Shown here: positions 15,762-24,379 of the stretch, one piece after another | How the letters are laid out: every line of letters starts with the position of its first letter | Position numbering within the stretch: position 1 is the first letter of the stretch | Program-made: the position numbers and the translations under genes | Source: Thiodiazotropha sp040507035 | Lineage (GTDB): Bacteria > Pseudomonadota > Gammaproteobacteria > Chromatiales > Chromatiaceae | Direction of reading: 5' to 3' | Length of the DNA: 64,000 nucleotides | Assembly (NCBI GenBank): GCA_040507035.1 | Contig: JBEVVR010000035.1 | Coordinates: 199,497-263,496 of the forward strand | Notes under the pieces: generated by a model | The model's database searches: none | What the model saw: only the letters and a program-made list of their open reading frames with translations | Told to the model about the DNA's origin: nothing

Positions 15762-16412
15762 ATGCTGTCCCACGATTGGAACCTCACACCCAGTGAGGCT
15801 GTTGCCCTGCAAAATAGCTTGAAAGATCAAGTCATCGACCATGACGGCTTCTCTACAATAGGTCGTATCGCGGGCGTGGATGTGGGATTCGAAGCACAGG
15901 GCACTATCACTCGCGCCGCGGTTTCTGTGTTGAGCTACCCCGAACTAAAACCCCAGGAATCATCGGTCGTCAGGCTCCCCACCACTTTTCCCTATATACC
16001 CGGTCTGCTCTCGTTTCGAGAAATACCTGCCATCCTGCAAGCCTTGTCCGCGCTTCGGCAAGATCCCGATATCTTCCTCTGCGATGGACAAGGCCTTGCC
16101 CATCCCCGACGCTTCGGCCTCGCCTGTCATCTTGGGGTCTACACTGGAAAGCCTGCTGTCGGTGTCGCCAAAACCCGCCTCATCGGCACTCATGGGGAGG
16201 TGCCGGAAAAGAAGGGGGGATGGGTAGCGCTGATCGACAAAGGTGAGACCATCGGTGCGGTGCTACGTACTCGAAACAAGGTAAAACCGCTCTACATCTC
16301 CATCGGCCATATGATCTCTCTGCAGACAGCTATCGATTTGGTGCTTGCCGCTACCACCCGCTATCGTCTGCCCGAGACAACTCGCAGCGCACACCGATTG
16401 GCATCAGGATAA
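15762..16412 (+). CDS. nfi: Endonuclease V
   Basis: 216 residues, typical length. It initiates repair of deaminated adenine (hypoxanthine) by cutting the second phosphodiester 3' to the lesion. Clear family motifs: GVDVGF with the first catalytic Asp, PYIPGLLSFREIP with the substrate wedge PYIP, and DGQGLAHPRRFGLACHLGV with the second metal-binding Asp. It is transcribed divergently from the diiron MBL gene across a 177-base gap. Start taken at ATG 15762. Confidence 0.95.
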   Translation: MLSHDWNLTPSEAVALQNSLKDQVIDHDGFSTIGRIAGVDVGFEAQGTITRAAVSVLSYPELKPQESSVVRLPTTFPYIPGLLSFREIPAILQALSALRQDPDIFLCDGQGLAHPRRFGLACHLGVYTGKPAVGVAKTRLIGTHGEVPEKKGGWVALIDKGETIGAVLRTRNKVKPLYISIGHMISLQTAIDLVLAATTRYRLPETTRSAHRLASG

Positions 16413-16596
16413 TTCGTCCCGCCATGGACAGCATTTAGTTTTCAGCAGGATCGACCCATCGCGGCGGATCGATAGACAGCAAATTTCCAATAATCTCTTC
16501 CCGGAGTTGAAGCTCCGTCCTTCCATGTCTGATGAGGGTGATTTTCATTCACCAATAAACCGGTCTGATTGCTGTCTTACGCCAAGAAACTGCTGT

Positions 16597-17238
16597 TTAG
16601 ACAAGTCCTTTTTCTATTACATACTCAGCCAGTGCACTGCCCAACGCCTGATGCTGAGGCTGGTCAAGATGAATCCCGTCGATGCGGCTCGATGGAGTCA
16701 CATCCCCCGCATTGAAATAGTGTGTGGTCTTTTCCCCCGCAACCTTAGCAAGCTCATCTGGCAAGCCCTCGAAGCGCTGTTCCGCGTCCTTGAACTTATC
16801 CGCTATGGGCCCTTTTGGCGTGGCGATACCGGGAGGGGCGACAAGCAGAATTTGGGGAACCGGCATACCCGGCTCGATGGGGGAGTGTCGGATGATATCG
16901 ACCAACGTCGATATCCCCTGTGCGGACAACCAGGCATAGTTATCATGTGTGGCCTGGAAGTCATTGGTACCCAACATCAAGATCACCAGTTTGAGCGGTG
17001 AGTTCATCTCGATTACCTGGGCCAAGCCCTCGGAGCCATCCCGACCGGGCTTGAAGGGATCCGACCAAACACTACGCCGACCATTCAGGCAGTTTTCGAT
17101 AACCCGGGATTCCCTCCCTGCCGACAGCAGATTAGCTTCAAAAACACCTGGCCAGCGCTGGTCAAATGTGAGGCGCTCTCTGGTGTTGGGGATAATTCCC
17201 CAGGTCAAGCTGTCACCATAGATCAATATCTGTTGCAT
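16597..17238 (-). CDS. SGNH/GDSL-family hydrolase (arylesterase-like)
   Basis: 213 residues with all SGNH blocks: GDSLTWG near residue 9 (catalytic Ser), GTND with the block III Asn, and DGIHLD near the C-terminus (catalytic Asp and His). No signal peptide is evident, so it is probably cytosolic, unlike TesA. Relatives act on aryl esters or acyl groups. Substrate unknown. It is separated by six bases from the upstream small hypothetical gene and is probably co-transcribed with it. It converges with nfi across a 184-base gap that contains two short hairpins but no gene. Confidence 0.88.
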   Translation of the reverse strand: MQQILIYGDSLTWGIIPNTRERLTFDQRWPGVFEANLLSAGRESRVIENCLNGRRSVWSDPFKPGRDGSEGLAQVIEMNSPLKLVILMLGTNDFQATHDNYAWLSAQGISTLVDIIRHSPIEPGMPVPQILLVAPPGIATPKGPIADKFKDAEQRFEGLPDELAKVAGEKTTHYFNAGDVTPSSRIDGIHLDQPQHQALGSALAEYVIEKGLV

Positions 17239-17244
17239 GTTCCT

Positions 17245-17646
17245 TCAATTCGATTTGCGTAGATGTTCGATATAGTGGGGGCGATCCTGCATCACCAATT
17301 TAACGCCTTCGCCCCAGGCCTTGAGCCGCTCTTCGCTGGAATCGAATTTAAGATCGCAACGGGCACGGCCCTGGCTCTGCAGTGGGATCGGGATCATATC
17401 CCGGTAGGTGTAGACGTTCTCACCCACATCCCCACCCTCACAGACACAGGGGGAGTCGGGTATGGCTGTCTCGAGCTCGGCGGCTTTATAGATCAGTGCG
17501 CCCGCCTGCCACCACCGGGTTCGTTCTTCCGAGCCGCTCATGGTTTTAATGATAATCGCCCGGGAAAATCGTATCGTCAGCAGGCCATTTTCGAAAATGA
17601 TCGATTCGACCTCACTACCGGGCAGGTCGATTGAACTTGAATCCAT
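17245..17646 (-). CDS. Hypothetical 133-residue protein
   Basis: Not recognised. A short beta-rich protein with an N-terminal strand-rich half (VESIIFENGLLTIRFSRAIIIK), a WW pair, two cysteines in CVCEGG and a more helical C-terminus. No signal peptide or membrane span. Its stop lies six bases before the SGNH hydrolase start, so the two are probably one operon. Confidence 0.6.
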   Translation of the reverse strand: MDSSSIDLPGSEVESIIFENGLLTIRFSRAIIIKTMSGSEERTRWWQAGALIYKAAELETAIPDSPCVCEGGDVGENVYTYRDMIPIPLQSQGRARCDLKFDSSEERLKAWGEGVKLVMQDRPHYIEHLRKSN

Positions 17647-17816
17647 AGTTATACACCCACAGCAAAGAATTCCATCGACAGCCGCTGACTGATATCGGCC
17701 GCTGCCGCCAATAAGGTTTAAATCATAACCTCATGACTGCATCAGGGAAAATAACCTTACCCGGCCGTTAACATGGAAGATGTGACTATGTATTCGGTAG
17801 TAGCAGATTAGGTGAT

Positions 17817-19226
17817 TCAGGATCCCTCCAATCCCAGTTCCTTGATCTTGCGGGTCAGGGTATTGCGTCCCCAACCAAGCAACCGCGCGGCGTCCTGGCG
17901 CCTACCCGCCGTGTGCTCCAGGGCAATTTCGATCATTGCCGTTTCGAAATCGGGTCCCGCCTCATTGAGCAGGCCTTCTGCTCCCTCCTGCAAGCGTTTT
18001 CTCGCCCAATCCCGCAGTTGTTGTCGCCAATCCTCATGGTAACTCGACGGGGTATCGCTGCTATCTCTCAATTCACTTGGCAGATCGTCGATATGGATCT
18101 CCTGACCAGAGGCCATTACAGTCAGCCAACGGGCCGTGTTCTGCAGCTGGCGAACGTTACCCGGCCACTCCAGTTGACTTAGATAGGCCTCGGTCTCCGG
18201 CAGTAACAGTTTACTCTCCACAGCCAACTCTTCCGCTGCGCTATTAAGAAAGTGCGTCATCAGCAGAGGTATATCCTCCCGACGCTGGCGCAGCGCCGGC
18301 AAGTGAATTCTGATCACATTGAGACGATGAAACAGGTCCTCTCTAAAAGAGCCGGTTTTGACCAACCCCTCCAAATGCTGATGTGTCGCGGCGATGATAC
18401 GTACATCGACCTTCACCGGCTCGTGGCCGCCGACCCGGTAGAATTCACCATCGGCCAGCACTCGAAGCAACCTGGTCTGCAACTCCGCCGGCATGTCACC
18501 AATCTCGTCGAGAAACAGGGTGCCACCGTCTGCTTGTTCGAAGCGGCCGGTTCGACGCGTCTGGGCGCCGGTAAAAGCGCCGCGCTCGTGGCCAAAAAGC
18601 TCCGACTCCATGAGGTCCTTGGGGATGGCAGCCATATTCAAGGCGATGAACGGGCCCGATGCGCGGGTACTGTGTCGATGCAGGGCGTGGGCCACCAACT
18701 CCTTGCCGGTACCCGACTCGCCATTGATCAATACGGTGATATTGGATCGCGCAAGGCGCCCGATGGCGCGGAATACCTCCTGCATGGCAGGCGCCTCACC
18801 GATGATAACCTTCTCCTGATCGACAAAGTCCGTGCTTGGTTTCTCGTCACCTGCCAATTGTTGACGACAGGCCCGCCTGATCTGCTGTACCGCCTCATCG
18901 ACATCGAAGGGCTTTGGCAGATACTCGAAGGCACCACCGTGGTAGGCGGATACGGCACTTTCCAGGTCCGAGTGCGCAGTCATGATGATCACCGGCATAT
19001 CGGGATAGCGGGTATGCAACAGCTCCAACAGCTCCAGCCCATCCATGCCTGGCATACGTATATCCGAGACCACGACAGCCGGCTGCTCCTTGTCCAGATG
19101 GCTCAACACCTTGTCTGCGCTCTCGAAACAGGTAACATCCATATCCTCTTTTTCCAAGGTCTTTTGCAGCACCCAACGAATCGAGCGATCGTCATCGATA
19201 ACCCAGACCCGACATCTTCTATCCAT
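17817..19226 (-). CDS. ntrC: Nitrogen regulation response regulator NR(I)
   Basis: 469 residues from the ATG at 19226, which has GGAG seven bases upstream; a TTG precedes it in frame. The receiver domain has the phospho-acceptor Asp at about residue 55 (VVSDIRMPG). The sigma-54-activating AAA+ domain has Walker A GESGTGKE (about 169-176) and GAFTGA (about 216-221). A Fis-type helix-turn-helix closes the protein (AARLLGWGRNTLTRKIKELG). Its start overlaps the end of ntrB by eight bases, so the pair is translationally coupled. Candidate NtrC sites in this window lie at ntrB and glnA. Confidence 0.97.
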   Translation of the reverse strand: MDRRCRVWVIDDDRSIRWVLQKTLEKEDMDVTCFESADKVLSHLDKEQPAVVVSDIRMPGMDGLELLELLHTRYPDMPVIIMTAHSDLESAVSAYHGGAFEYLPKPFDVDEAVQQIRRACRQQLAGDEKPSTDFVDQEKVIIGEAPAMQEVFRAIGRLARSNITVLINGESGTGKELVAHALHRHSTRASGPFIALNMAAIPKDLMESELFGHERGAFTGAQTRRTGRFEQADGGTLFLDEIGDMPAELQTRLLRVLADGEFYRVGGHEPVKVDVRIIAATHQHLEGLVKTGSFREDLFHRLNVIRIHLPALRQRREDIPLLMTHFLNSAAEELAVESKLLLPETEAYLSQLEWPGNVRQLQNTARWLTVMASGQEIHIDDLPSELRDSSDTPSSYHEDWRQQLRDWARKRLQEGAEGLLNEAGPDFETAMIEIALEHTAGRRQDAARLLGWGRNTLTRKIKELGLEGS

Positions 19227-20301
19227 CAACCTGCTCCAACGGAAGTAATACTCTAAATACCGTATGTCCCGGCTTGCTTGTGAATTCGATTAAACCCTGA
19301 TGCCTGTTGATCAAGGTTTGCGATATCGATAGCCCCAACCCCATACCATCACTGCCCGATACCAGAGGGAAGAAGACCCGCTCCTGAAGTTCGAGGGGTA
19401 TGCCAGGTCCGTTGTCGGAAAATTCGACCGATATCACCAGGCGATGGCGAATATTCCCGATCGTAAACTGGCGTAACACCCGGGTATTTATTTCGATAAC
19501 CCCGCTCGGACCCGCGGCATGGACACCATTCCTGAGGATATTGAGGAACGCCTGGATCAACTGATCGGTGTCGGCCTTGAGATCAGGGATGCTCGGATCG
19601 TAGTCTTTGTTAATCGCCAACGCCGGCCCAGTCTCTGCTTTAACCAGACTGCATACCCGCTCCAGTACCTGGTGGACGTTGACCGCTTGCATCACCGGTA
19701 TCTTGTTCGGCCCCAACATTCTATCCACCAGATTCTGCAGCCGGTCGGCCTCTTCGATGATGATTTGGGTATATTCTGCCAGTGAGGGATCGGGAAGCTC
19801 TCTCTCCAATAGCTGCGCGGCCCCGCGCAATCCCCCAAGAGGATTTTTGATCTCATGAGCGAGACCCTTTACCAAGGCCCGGCTTGCCTCGTTTCTCGCC
19901 AGCAACTGCTCTTCACGAGATATGCGTAACTGCCTGTCGACCTGCTGAATCTCAACCAGGAACTCATTGACATACTGGCCCGAACGTATCGGGATCACCG
20001 TGCAATCGACGGTAATCTCACTGTTTTCATGGACAATCAGCTGGTGCTCCCGCTCGGTGAATGGTTGGCCGGTCTCCAGTGACCTGGCAAGATTTTCATG
20101 GACCACGCTACCTGAACAGCTGATCAGTTCCGCGGCGGGAATTCCCAGGACCTTGCGTGCGCTGACACCAAACAGCATTTCGGCTGAGGTGTTGATATAG
20201 CGCAGGTTGAACTCCCTATCGAACATTAGAATCGCGGTACTTAGATTCTCTAGGACACGCTTTTCCATGCTCGTTGCTAACTGATCAGAATTCATGGCCA
20301 T
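19219..20301 (-). CDS. ntrB: Nitrogen regulation sensor kinase NR(II)
   Basis: 360 residues. An N-terminal PAS domain is followed by the HisKA box (GLAHEIKNPLGG, phospho-His about residue 149) and HATPase motifs NILRNGVHAA (N box), DNGPGIP (G1) and GMGLGLSISQTL (G2). It is a soluble kinase with no membrane span, normally controlled by the PII protein. Two ATGs, at 20301 and 20295, are possible and neither has a recognisable Shine-Dalgarno, so translation may be inefficient. It is first in an operon with ntrC. See the NtrC site overlapping its likely promoter. Confidence 0.96.
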   Translation of the reverse strand: MAMNSDQLATSMEKRVLENLSTAILMFDREFNLRYINTSAEMLFGVSARKVLGIPAAELISCSGSVVHENLARSLETGQPFTEREHQLIVHENSEITVDCTVIPIRSGQYVNEFLVEIQQVDRQLRISREEQLLARNEASRALVKGLAHEIKNPLGGLRGAAQLLERELPDPSLAEYTQIIIEEADRLQNLVDRMLGPNKIPVMQAVNVHQVLERVCSLVKAETGPALAINKDYDPSIPDLKADTDQLIQAFLNILRNGVHAAGPSGVIEINTRVLRQFTIGNIRHRLVISVEFSDNGPGIPLELQERVFFPLVSGSDGMGLGLSISQTLINRHQGLIEFTSKPGHTVFRVLLPLEQVDG

Positions 20302-20631
20302 ATTTTTTGCAATTTGCGGGCCAACGCCTTCATCGCAATCCTTTTTCTATACCGGCCCGACTATTTACCTGCTAATTCTGTGTAACTGATTGATTTCATG
20401 AGATACCACTCTCATCAGCTCGACAAAATGGGATGCGAATCCAGCCAATCTGGTGTTTGGAATCACAACCAACACTCTTAATCCCGCGAAAGCGCTCAAA
20501 GAAAGTAGCACCTGCGCACCATTATAGTGCAACATGCAGTGTCAGCAGTTTTAGAAGAGAAGATCAAGCAACGGGGCCTGATGGGTGGGGCGGGTACGCA
20601 AGGTTCAGCGCGCCAGCATCTGTTGTCGTTT
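20302..20631. other. Leader region upstream of ntrBC
   Basis: A 330-base gap between the DUF4124 gene and ntrB, both read leftward. It contains the candidate ntrBC promoter with the NtrC site described separately and a leader of about 210 bases. No small gene with ribosome site or obvious terminator was found. Confidence 0.4.
20516..20530 (-). promoter_or_regulatory. NtrC site overlapping minus-10 of ntrBC promoter
   Basis: GCACC-ATTAT-AGTGC at 20516-20530 matches the NtrC operator form GCACY-N5-RGTGC. A perfect TATAAT on the minus strand (20526-20521) is embedded in it. NtrC binding here would block a sigma-70 promoter, mirroring the known autorepression of glnL in enterics. The minus-35 is weak, and the predicted start is near 20514. 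Confidence 0.72.
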
Positions 20632-21135
20632 CTATTCGACCGCAGCCTGACGCAGGTGAAAAGTGATGCTGTTGGAGTCTTTGAGGGATTCACCCTCGCT
20701 GTTGACGATCTTTGCCTGCAGGGAGTGGGTGCCCCGACTCAGCTGCTGGAGAATAACCTGGGTCTGCTTGACATCGGAATCGAGCTTGGTGCCATCCACA
20801 TAGAGGTGGATCACATGGCCTTCCGCCAGATTAGGGGTCAGCGAAATACCTACCGGCACCGTGCCCTCGTCACTGCGGATGGTCTCATTGTCACCCGGGC
20901 GGACAATGGAGAAGGTATTGTATTCACCTGCCGCCGCCGCGAGCTCCTCTTCACTCAAGTCTGCCTGGGGGACAGAAGATCCCCGCTCCTTGTCAGTGAC
21001 CTTAATGCGCTCGGCATCGGGATGATAGCGTTCGGAATAGATGACCTCGCCATCCTCAGAGATATATTTATAGACATCCCTGGCGAACAGGGGCAGCGCC
21101 ATAAGCAGGGTGATTAGCAGGATTCCAATACGCAT
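20632..21135 (-). CDS. DUF4124 periplasmic protein with Ig-like C-terminal domain
   Basis: 167 residues from the ATG at 21135, the codon that opens the signal peptide (MRIGILLITLLMALPLFA). An upstream extension is open but would cross the glnA terminator. The mature N-terminus (DVYKYISEDGEVIYSERYHPD) is a DUF4124 domain. Residues about 70-165 form a beta-sandwich (FSIVRPGDNETIRSDEGTVP ... LSRGTHSLQAKI), resembling a small Ig-like or penicillin-binding-protein-adjacent domain. It lies between glnA and ntrB on the same strand, a position often seen for such proteins in gammaproteobacteria. Function unknown. Confidence 0.78.
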   Translation of the reverse strand: MRIGILLITLLMALPLFARDVYKYISEDGEVIYSERYHPDAERIKVTDKERGSSVPQADLSEEELAAAAGEYNTFSIVRPGDNETIRSDEGTVPVGISLTPNLAEGHVIHLYVDGTKLDSDVKQTQVILQQLSRGTHSLQAKIVNSEGESLKDSNSITFHLRQAAVE

Positions 21136-21194
21136 GAGCCAAGCATAGACCAGTGACACCCTAGGAAACAAGCGACACTGTTCGCATAAACACC

Positions 21195-21223
21195 AAAAAA
21201 TGCGCCCCCATGAGGGGGGCGCA
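21195..21223 (-). terminator. Intrinsic terminator of glnA
   Basis: On the minus strand, TGCGCCCCC and GGGGGCGCA form a nine-base-pair GC stem around a TCAT loop, directly followed by six T residues. It begins 30 bases after the glnA stop and is a textbook Rho-independent terminator, separating glnA from the DUF4124 and ntrBC genes. Confidence 0.93.
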
Positions 21224-21252
21224 GATTCCACTCATCTATCCAGCGCAGTCAG

Positions 21253-22659
21253 TTACAAGCTGTAGTAGAGATCGAACTCCACCGGGTGTGTAGTCATGCG
21301 CATGGTGGTGACCTCTTCCATCTTCAGCTCGATATAGCCGTCGATGAGGTCGTCGGTGAAGACACCACCCGCGGTGAGGAAGTCACGATCCGCGTCGAGT
21401 GCCTCCAGCGCCTGATCGAAGCTGTGGCAGACGGTTGGAATATTGGCTGCCTCTTCCGCTGGCAGATCATAGAGGTCCTTGTCCATCGCGTCGCCGGGGT
21501 GGATCTTGTTTTGAATACCGTCGAGGCCAGCCATCAGCATGGCCGAGAAGGCCAGGTAGGGATTGGCGGTGGGATCGGGGAAGCGCACCTCGATACGACG
21601 GCCCTTGGGGCTGGAGACCCATGGAATACGGATCGAGGCGGAACGGTTGCGGGCGGAATAGGCCAGCATTACCGGGGCCTCAAAGCCGGGTACCAGGCGT
21701 TTGTAGGAGTTGGTGGAGGCATTGGTAAAGGCATTCAGGGCACGGGCGTGCTTGATGATGCCCCCGATGTAGTAGAGTGCGGTCTCGGAGAGGCCGCCAT
21801 ACTGGTCGCCGGCGAAGATGTTCTCACCGCCCTTGGCCAGGGACTGATGCACATGCATACCGGAACCGTTATCACCCACCAGCGGCTTGGGCATGAAGGT
21901 GGCTGTCTTGCCATAGGCATGGGCCACGTTCCAGGTGCAGTATTTTTGAATCTGTACCCAGTCGGCGCGGGTAACCAGGGTATTGAACTTGGTGCCGATC
22001 TCGCACTGACCGGCAGTAGCTACCTCGTGGTGGTGTACCTCGGTCTCAACGCCCATCTCCTCCATGGCCAGACACATGGCGCCACGCAGGTCATGCAGGG
22101 AGTCGACCGGGGGGACCGGAAAGTAGCCACCCTTGACGCCGGGGCGGTGACCGATGTTGCCATCCTCATAGACACGCTCGGAGTTCCAGTCGGCCTCCTC
22201 GGAGTCGACCTTGACCATGGCGCCGCTCATGTCGACACTCCAACGCACGTCGTCGAGGACGAAGAACTCAGGCTCGGGACCGAAAAAGGCCTGGTCGGCG
22301 ATGCCGGTGGAGGCGAGATAGGCCTCTGCACGCTTGGCCAGGGAGCGGGGATCGCGCTCGTAGCCTTGCATGGTGGAGGGTTCAAGAATGTCGCAGCGGA
22401 TGATCAGGGTATTCTCGTCCGCAAAGGGGTCCATGACCGAAGAGGCGTCTTCCGGCATCAGGATCATGTCGGATTCATTGATGCCTTTCCAGCCGGCGAT
22501 GGATGAGCCGTCGAACATTTTACCGTCAGCGAAAAACTCCTCATCGACCTGGCTGGTGGGTAGGGTCACATGCTGCTCCTTACCGCGGGTGTCGGTAAAG
22601 CGCAGATCGATGAATTTCACATCATTGTCTTTGATCATCTTCAGGGCTTTTACGGCCAT
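21253..22659 (-). CDS. glnA: Glutamine synthetase type I
   Basis: 468 residues from the ATG at 22659, with GGAG seven bases upstream; an ATG two codons earlier is possible. It makes glutamine from glutamate, ammonia and ATP as a cytosolic dodecamer. Visible signatures are FDGSSIAGW, the nucleotide-binding and metal-ligand stretches GQCEIGTKF and VGDNGSGMHVH, and KDLYDLPAEE, the adenylylation site whose Tyr is modified by GlnE. That marks the I-beta, GlnE-controlled form. Transcription is expected from a sigma-54/NtrC promoter plus a possible sigma-70 promoter, and ends at the strong hairpin downstream. Confidence 0.98.
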   Translation of the reverse strand: MAVKALKMIKDNDVKFIDLRFTDTRGKEQHVTLPTSQVDEEFFADGKMFDGSSIAGWKGINESDMILMPEDASSVMDPFADENTLIIRCDILEPSTMQGYERDPRSLAKRAEAYLASTGIADQAFFGPEPEFFVLDDVRWSVDMSGAMVKVDSEEADWNSERVYEDGNIGHRPGVKGGYFPVPPVDSLHDLRGAMCLAMEEMGVETEVHHHEVATAGQCEIGTKFNTLVTRADWVQIQKYCTWNVAHAYGKTATFMPKPLVGDNGSGMHVHQSLAKGGENIFAGDQYGGLSETALYYIGGIIKHARALNAFTNASTNSYKRLVPGFEAPVMLAYSARNRSASIRIPWVSSPKGRRIEVRFPDPTANPYLAFSAMLMAGLDGIQNKIHPGDAMDKDLYDLPAEEAANIPTVCHSFDQALEALDADRDFLTAGGVFTDDLIDGYIELKMEEVTTMRMTTHPVEFDLYYSL

Positions 22660-22741
22660 CGTCATCTCCCGGATTTTTCAGTGATTAAAAGCTGAGCTGA
22701 ATCAGCCAATCGTGGTTTTTGTTGCCCAGTAAAAACCGGGC

Positions 22742-22776
22742 ATTATAGAAAACGCAGAAAGGCAGATTTCATGCCA
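22742..22776 (-). promoter_or_regulatory. Sigma-54 (and overlapping sigma-70) promoter of glnA
   Basis: On the minus strand TGGCAT-GAAAT-CTGCC (22776-22761) has GG and GC exactly 12 bases apart, fitting the sigma-54 consensus TGGCAC-N5-TTGCA. The predicted start is near 22751. A perfect TATAAT at 22747-22742 offers a second, sigma-70 start slightly downstream. This tandem layout parallels the two glnA promoters of enteric bacteria. Confidence 0.85.
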
Positions 22777-22952
22777 TCGTATTAAGATTGTCTATTCGTT
22801 CAGTTGCTAATTCTGCCTGCCATCGCTACAGGCAATATGAAACATGATAAAAATTATGGCGTTATTCTGAGCCCGCCTGATCGTTCCATCATGGCCCCAG
22901 GGAGTTACCGGTTGAGAAGTCAAAATCTACTCGACACAAGGGCACAGCCTTC

Positions 22953-22998
22953 GCACAATGTTGGTGCGCAACAGCCGCCATTCGCACCAAAACGGTGC
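22953..22998 (-). promoter_or_regulatory. Two NtrC enhancer sites for glnA
   Basis: GCACA-ATGTT-GGTGC (22953-22967) and GCACC-AAAAC-GGTGC (22984-22998) both match the NtrC dyad, one imperfectly. Their centres are 31 bases apart, about three helical turns, as expected for cooperative NtrC oligomers. They lie about 209 and 240 bases upstream of the sigma-54 start. The distal site ends at the stop codon of the CDF transporter gene. The rest of the 22660-22997 gap shows no gene. Confidence 0.85.
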
Positions 22999-24134
22999 TA
23001 GCCAAACCAGACCCGAACATCCCTGAATACCTCGGAATCCTTGATCGCACTCTGAAACTCGTTATGCAGCGCCAACGCCTGCTGCTCGGAGCTGAAGCAG
23101 TTTAATGGCAAGTAGAGTTCGATATCAATCTGTCCAGAGAGATAGTGCAGAACCAGGCGCTGTCTCTCCTGGTAGCAGGCTATGCCTCGGCATAAGCGGT
23201 CGAGTAGGGCCTCGGCCTCCGAACGCAGGGGAAGATGGGCACAGGAGGGACCAGCCTCATCGTCCTCCGGATCGATATGCACGGTAACGTCTTCCAATAC
23301 GTCCACGCCGTCGATAAGCCCATACTGCACCACTTCGGCGATGCGATGGCCCTCTGAAACACTGACCCAGGGATCGACCTGAACATGGACATCAGCGATG
23401 GCGTGACCACCCAGTCTTCGAGTACGCAACATGTGCACACTATTGACCCCGGAGATATTGCCGATCACATCGCGGATCTCCGACAGCGACTCCTCTTCAA
23501 GACCCGCATCCGCCAGCTCCTGAGAGGCGGTCCAGCCCAGGTCCCAACCGATCTTCAGAATCATCAAGCCCACCAATACAGCGGCAATGGCATCAAGATA
23601 GGGGAGTCCCAGAATGGTTCCGCCTATACCCACCAGCACCACGATCGAGGATACCGAATCGGTACGGTGGTGCCAGGCATTGGCGCGCAGCAGATTGGAG
23701 TTGATCTTATTGGCAAAGTGGCGGGTATAGAAGAAAAGACCCTCATTGGCAAGAATGGAAAAGGCGGCGACAAAGAGGGTAAAGAGTTCCGGCTGCAGCA
23801 ACTGTTCCGGAGAAAACAGACGCTCCCCAGCATCCCACACAATACCAAGCCCGACGGTGAGCAAGAACCCCCCCAGTACCAGGGTACCGATGGTTTCGAA
23901 GCGGCCATGTCCATAGGGGTGCTCCTCATCCGGGGCCTCCTTTGCGTGCCGCGCGGTAAACAGTACCAGGGCGTCGGTGAGCAGATCGGAGAGTGAATGC
24001 ACGCCATCCGCGATCAGGGATTGGGAGTGGCCAAGCCAGCCTACGACCAACTTCAGGATTGCCAACAGGGTATTGGTCAAGGCACCGACAATGGCTACCC
24101 GGCGACTGACATCGTAACGCTCTTGCTGAATCAC
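22998..24134 (-). CDS. Cation diffusion facilitator (CDF) transporter
   Basis: 378 residues, GTG start overlapping the tusA-like stop by four bases (GTGA). Six predicted transmembrane helices, with metal-site motifs in TM2 (ADGVHSLSD) and TM5 (HHRTDSVSS), then a cytoplasmic domain with many His residues (HMLRTRRLGGHAIADVHVQVD, typical ferredoxin-like fold). It exports divalent metal ions, Zn(II) or Fe(II), in exchange for protons across the inner membrane. The H/D arrangement resembles FieF- and MamB-like members. It is last gene of a three-gene operon with the sulfurtransferase and PP-loop genes. Confidence 0.92.
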   Translation of the reverse strand: MIQQERYDVSRRVAIVGALTNTLLAILKLVVGWLGHSQSLIADGVHSLSDLLTDALVLFTARHAKEAPDEEHPYGHGRFETIGTLVLGGFLLTVGLGIVWDAGERLFSPEQLLQPELFTLFVAAFSILANEGLFFYTRHFANKINSNLLRANAWHHRTDSVSSIVVLVGIGGTILGLPYLDAIAAVLVGLMILKIGWDLGWTASQELADAGLEEESLSEIRDVIGNISGVNSVHMLRTRRLGGHAIADVHVQVDPWVSVSEGHRIAEVVQYGLIDGVDVLEDVTVHIDPEDDEAGPSCAHLPLRSEAEALLDRLCRGIACYQERQRLVLHYLSGQIDIELYLPLNCFSSEQQALALHNEFQSAIKDSEVFRDVRVWFG

Positions 24135-24379
24135 GAGGCACTATCCTCTACGACTTCCACGACAACGATATACTCTCCATCTCTGCTTTCCGCCAGTAAC
24201 ACGCGGTGACCATTGATTCGCGACCAGGCGGGAATATCCTTTAACGCTCCCGGGTCGGTACAAATCGCCTCGACCTGGCTGCCGTCAGGCAGTCCTTCGA
24301 CGGCATTCTGTACCTTGATCACCGGCATCGGACAGAGCAGGCGCCTGCAGTCGATAATCTGTCGACTCAAATCAGCCAC
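24131..24379 (-). CDS. TusA-family sulfur carrier protein
   Basis: 82 residues with the hallmark CPMP motif (LLCPMPVIKVQ), whose Cys carries persulfide sulfur. Such proteins relay sulfur to tRNA thiolation, molybdenum-cofactor synthesis or, in sulfur oxidisers, the dissimilatory sulfite reductase system. It overlaps the end of the upstream PP-loop gene by 13 bases and the start of the CDF gene by four, so the three are translationally coupled. The PP-loop partner suggests delivery to an RNA- or nucleotide-thiolating enzyme. Precise partner not known. Confidence 0.92.
   Translation of the reverse strand: MADLSRQIIDCRRLLCPMPVIKVQNAVEGLPDGSQVEAICTDPGALKDIPAWSRINGHRVLLAESRDGEYIVVVEVVEDSAS

Noticed and set aside
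21286..22506. A 406-residue open frame antisense to glnA
   Set aside because: Same explanation: glnA is certain on the other strand and the antisense product has low-complexity composition.
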